64,000 nt of DNA from assembly GCF_012030425.1 (NCBI RefSeq), contig NZ_JAAUVN010000001.1, positions 1,302,001 through 1,366,000 of the forward strand. Direction: 5' to 3'. The notes beneath the pieces were generated by a model. That model had not been told where the DNA came from, searched no databases, and worked only from the letters and a program-made list of their open reading frames with translations. Below are positions 63,157 to 64,000 of the stretch, in pieces. The position numbers and the translations under genes are program-made. The DNA is from Sphingobacterium sp. B16(2022) (lineage in GTDB: Bacteria; Bacteroidota; Bacteroidia; Sphingobacteriales; Sphingobacteriaceae). The stretch's first letter is position 1. Every line of letters begins with the position of its first letter.

Positions 63157-64000
63157 ATGACCCAAAAGAAAAAAATGCTCCTTTATGGAGCTACAGGATA
63201 TACTGGTAAAATCATTGCAGCTAGAGCAAGAGAATTAAATATTGATTTTGAAATAGCTGGACGTGACAAGAGCAAAATTCGTTCTTTATCGAATGAACTA
63301 AATGTTGGATACCATGTTTTTGAAGTACATGATAAGAGCTCCTGGCAGATTGCGTTGGCTGATAAACAGGTCTTGATCAATGCTGCTGGACCATATGCCT
63401 CCACAGCCAGACAAGCAATGGAAGCATGCTTGAAAGCTGCTGTCCACTATTTGGATATCAGTGCGGAATTAGAATCTTATCTTTTGGCAGAGTCGTTTGA
63501 TGACAGAGCTAAAGCAGCAGGAATCCAACTCATATCCGGGGCAGGTTTTTTTGTAAGCTATGATGCGATTGTTGCCCATTTATCTAAATTAGTAATCGAG
63601 CCCGAATACTTGAGTGTCGGTTTTCGTCACTATGGTGGATTCTCCAAAGGGTCAATTTTAAGTAGCAAAAACATTGCAGATTTGGGTATATTAGTTCGTA
63701 AAAACGGTGTAATTATTAAGAATCCAGATCCTAGATCTAGGATATTTTCATTTGGCGATGAAGATGTAGCATGTATACCGACTTCTTTGGGAGGAATTAT
63801 CCTGAGTTATAAAACTACAGGTATTCCCAATATCGAAGAATATTTCTCTTTAAAACTACCTGCTATGGATTTACCGGAGTTAACATCTGAAAATCTTCCG
63901 GACGGTCCAACAAAAGAAGAACGAGCAGCAGGACGAAATGGAATAACGGCAGAGATTATAGGAAGAGACGGTGAAGTAGTGAAAGCATATCTTGATACTC
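63157..64000 (+). CDS. Saccharopine dehydrogenase-like NAD(P)-binding protein, cut by window end
   Basis: From ATG 63157 the frame is open to the window edge (281 codons). MLLYGATGYTGKIIAARARE is the Rossmann start of the trans-acting enoyl-reductase/saccharopine dehydrogenase-like family, and LINAAGPYASTARQAMEACL and HYLDISAELE follow as expected. Probably the last or next gene of the TetR cluster. Confidence 0.8.
   Translation, partial: MTQKKKMLLYGATGYTGKIIAARARELNIDFEIAGRDKSKIRSLSNELNVGYHVFEVHDKSSWQIALADKQVLINAAGPYASTARQAMEACLKAAVHYLDISAELESYLLAESFDDRAKAAGIQLISGAGFFVSYDAIVAHLSKLVIEPEYLSVGFRHYGGFSKGSILSSKNIADLGILVRKNGVIIKNPDPRSRIFSFGDEDVACIPTSLGGIILSYKTTGIPNIEEYFSLKLPAMDLPELTSENLPDGPTKEERAAGRNGITAEIIGRDGEVVKAYLDT

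Overview
The window looks like a chromosome segment of a Bacteroidota bacterium, most likely Sphingobacteriaceae (Sphingobacterium-like). Reasons: a SusC/SusD pair, a type IX secretion sorting domain, DUF6266/DUF6520/DUF5675-type proteins, LytS/LytTR regulation, and several TAnnTTTG promoter elements. No rRNA, tRNA or CRISPR array was found. No database search was possible, so family names come from motif reading.

Layout. 1-8.5 kb: a mixed, decayed region with a secreted protein cut by the window edge, an AraC regulator, a frameshifted second-type lysyl-tRNA synthetase, broken gene fragments, a frameshifted Rpn/PDDEXK nuclease, a broken YbjQ-like gene, a DinB/YfiT protein and a membrane-anchored FAD oxidoreductase. 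8.7-17.5 kb: a GC-richer translesion-synthesis cassette (Y-family polymerase, short DnaE, a conserved unknown protein, an SRAP/YedK peptidase, another unknown). It is interrupted between dnaE and the unknown gene by an AbiEi/AbiEii toxin-antitoxin pair and a second small insert, each bounded by duplicated flanking sequence. 17.7-28.7 kb: an AT-rich accessory island. It holds a JAMM/MPN protease with an in-frame stop, an APH-like kinase, a STAND ATPase with an Mrr-like nuclease domain plus a HEPN partner, and then a two-gene unit: a DNA-methylase-like/HsdS-like protein fused to a histidine-kinase module, followed by a receiver-domain protein. Three degenerate tRNA-T-arm-like repeats lie at the left side, and the right edge cuts a T9SS-secreted protein.

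28.7-37.1 kb: a propeller-S41 protease fusion, transposase and resolvase remnants, small hypothetical genes, a TraB/GumN-like protein and a truncated HTH-PIN pair. 37.1-38 kb: a gene-free stretch with a strongly structured RNA candidate. 38-46.1 kb: SusC-SusD-TlpA genes facing DUF6520-like and MauE genes, then a Crp/Fnr regulator. 46.4-49.7 kb: a 41-residue candidate precursor peptide, LpxL-like acyltransferase, LytS-type kinase, LytTR regulator and HTH protein. 50.1-52.3 kb: a phage-like module (two DUF6266-type proteins, DUF5675, a small amphipathic protein and a holin-like protein). 52.3-64 kb: small-molecule and stress genes (tautomerase, SnoaL-like, quinone reductase, EgtD, EgtB, hydrolase, Crp/Fnr regulator, LamG/DUF1080-like protein, SDR, AraC) and a TetR regulon with three matching operators.

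The best candidate for an undescribed system is the methylase/HsdS/histidine-kinase fusion with its receiver partner at 24800-28362. It resembles a restriction-modification recognition complex rewired into two-component signalling. Second is the peptide-acyltransferase-two-component cluster at 46455-49701.
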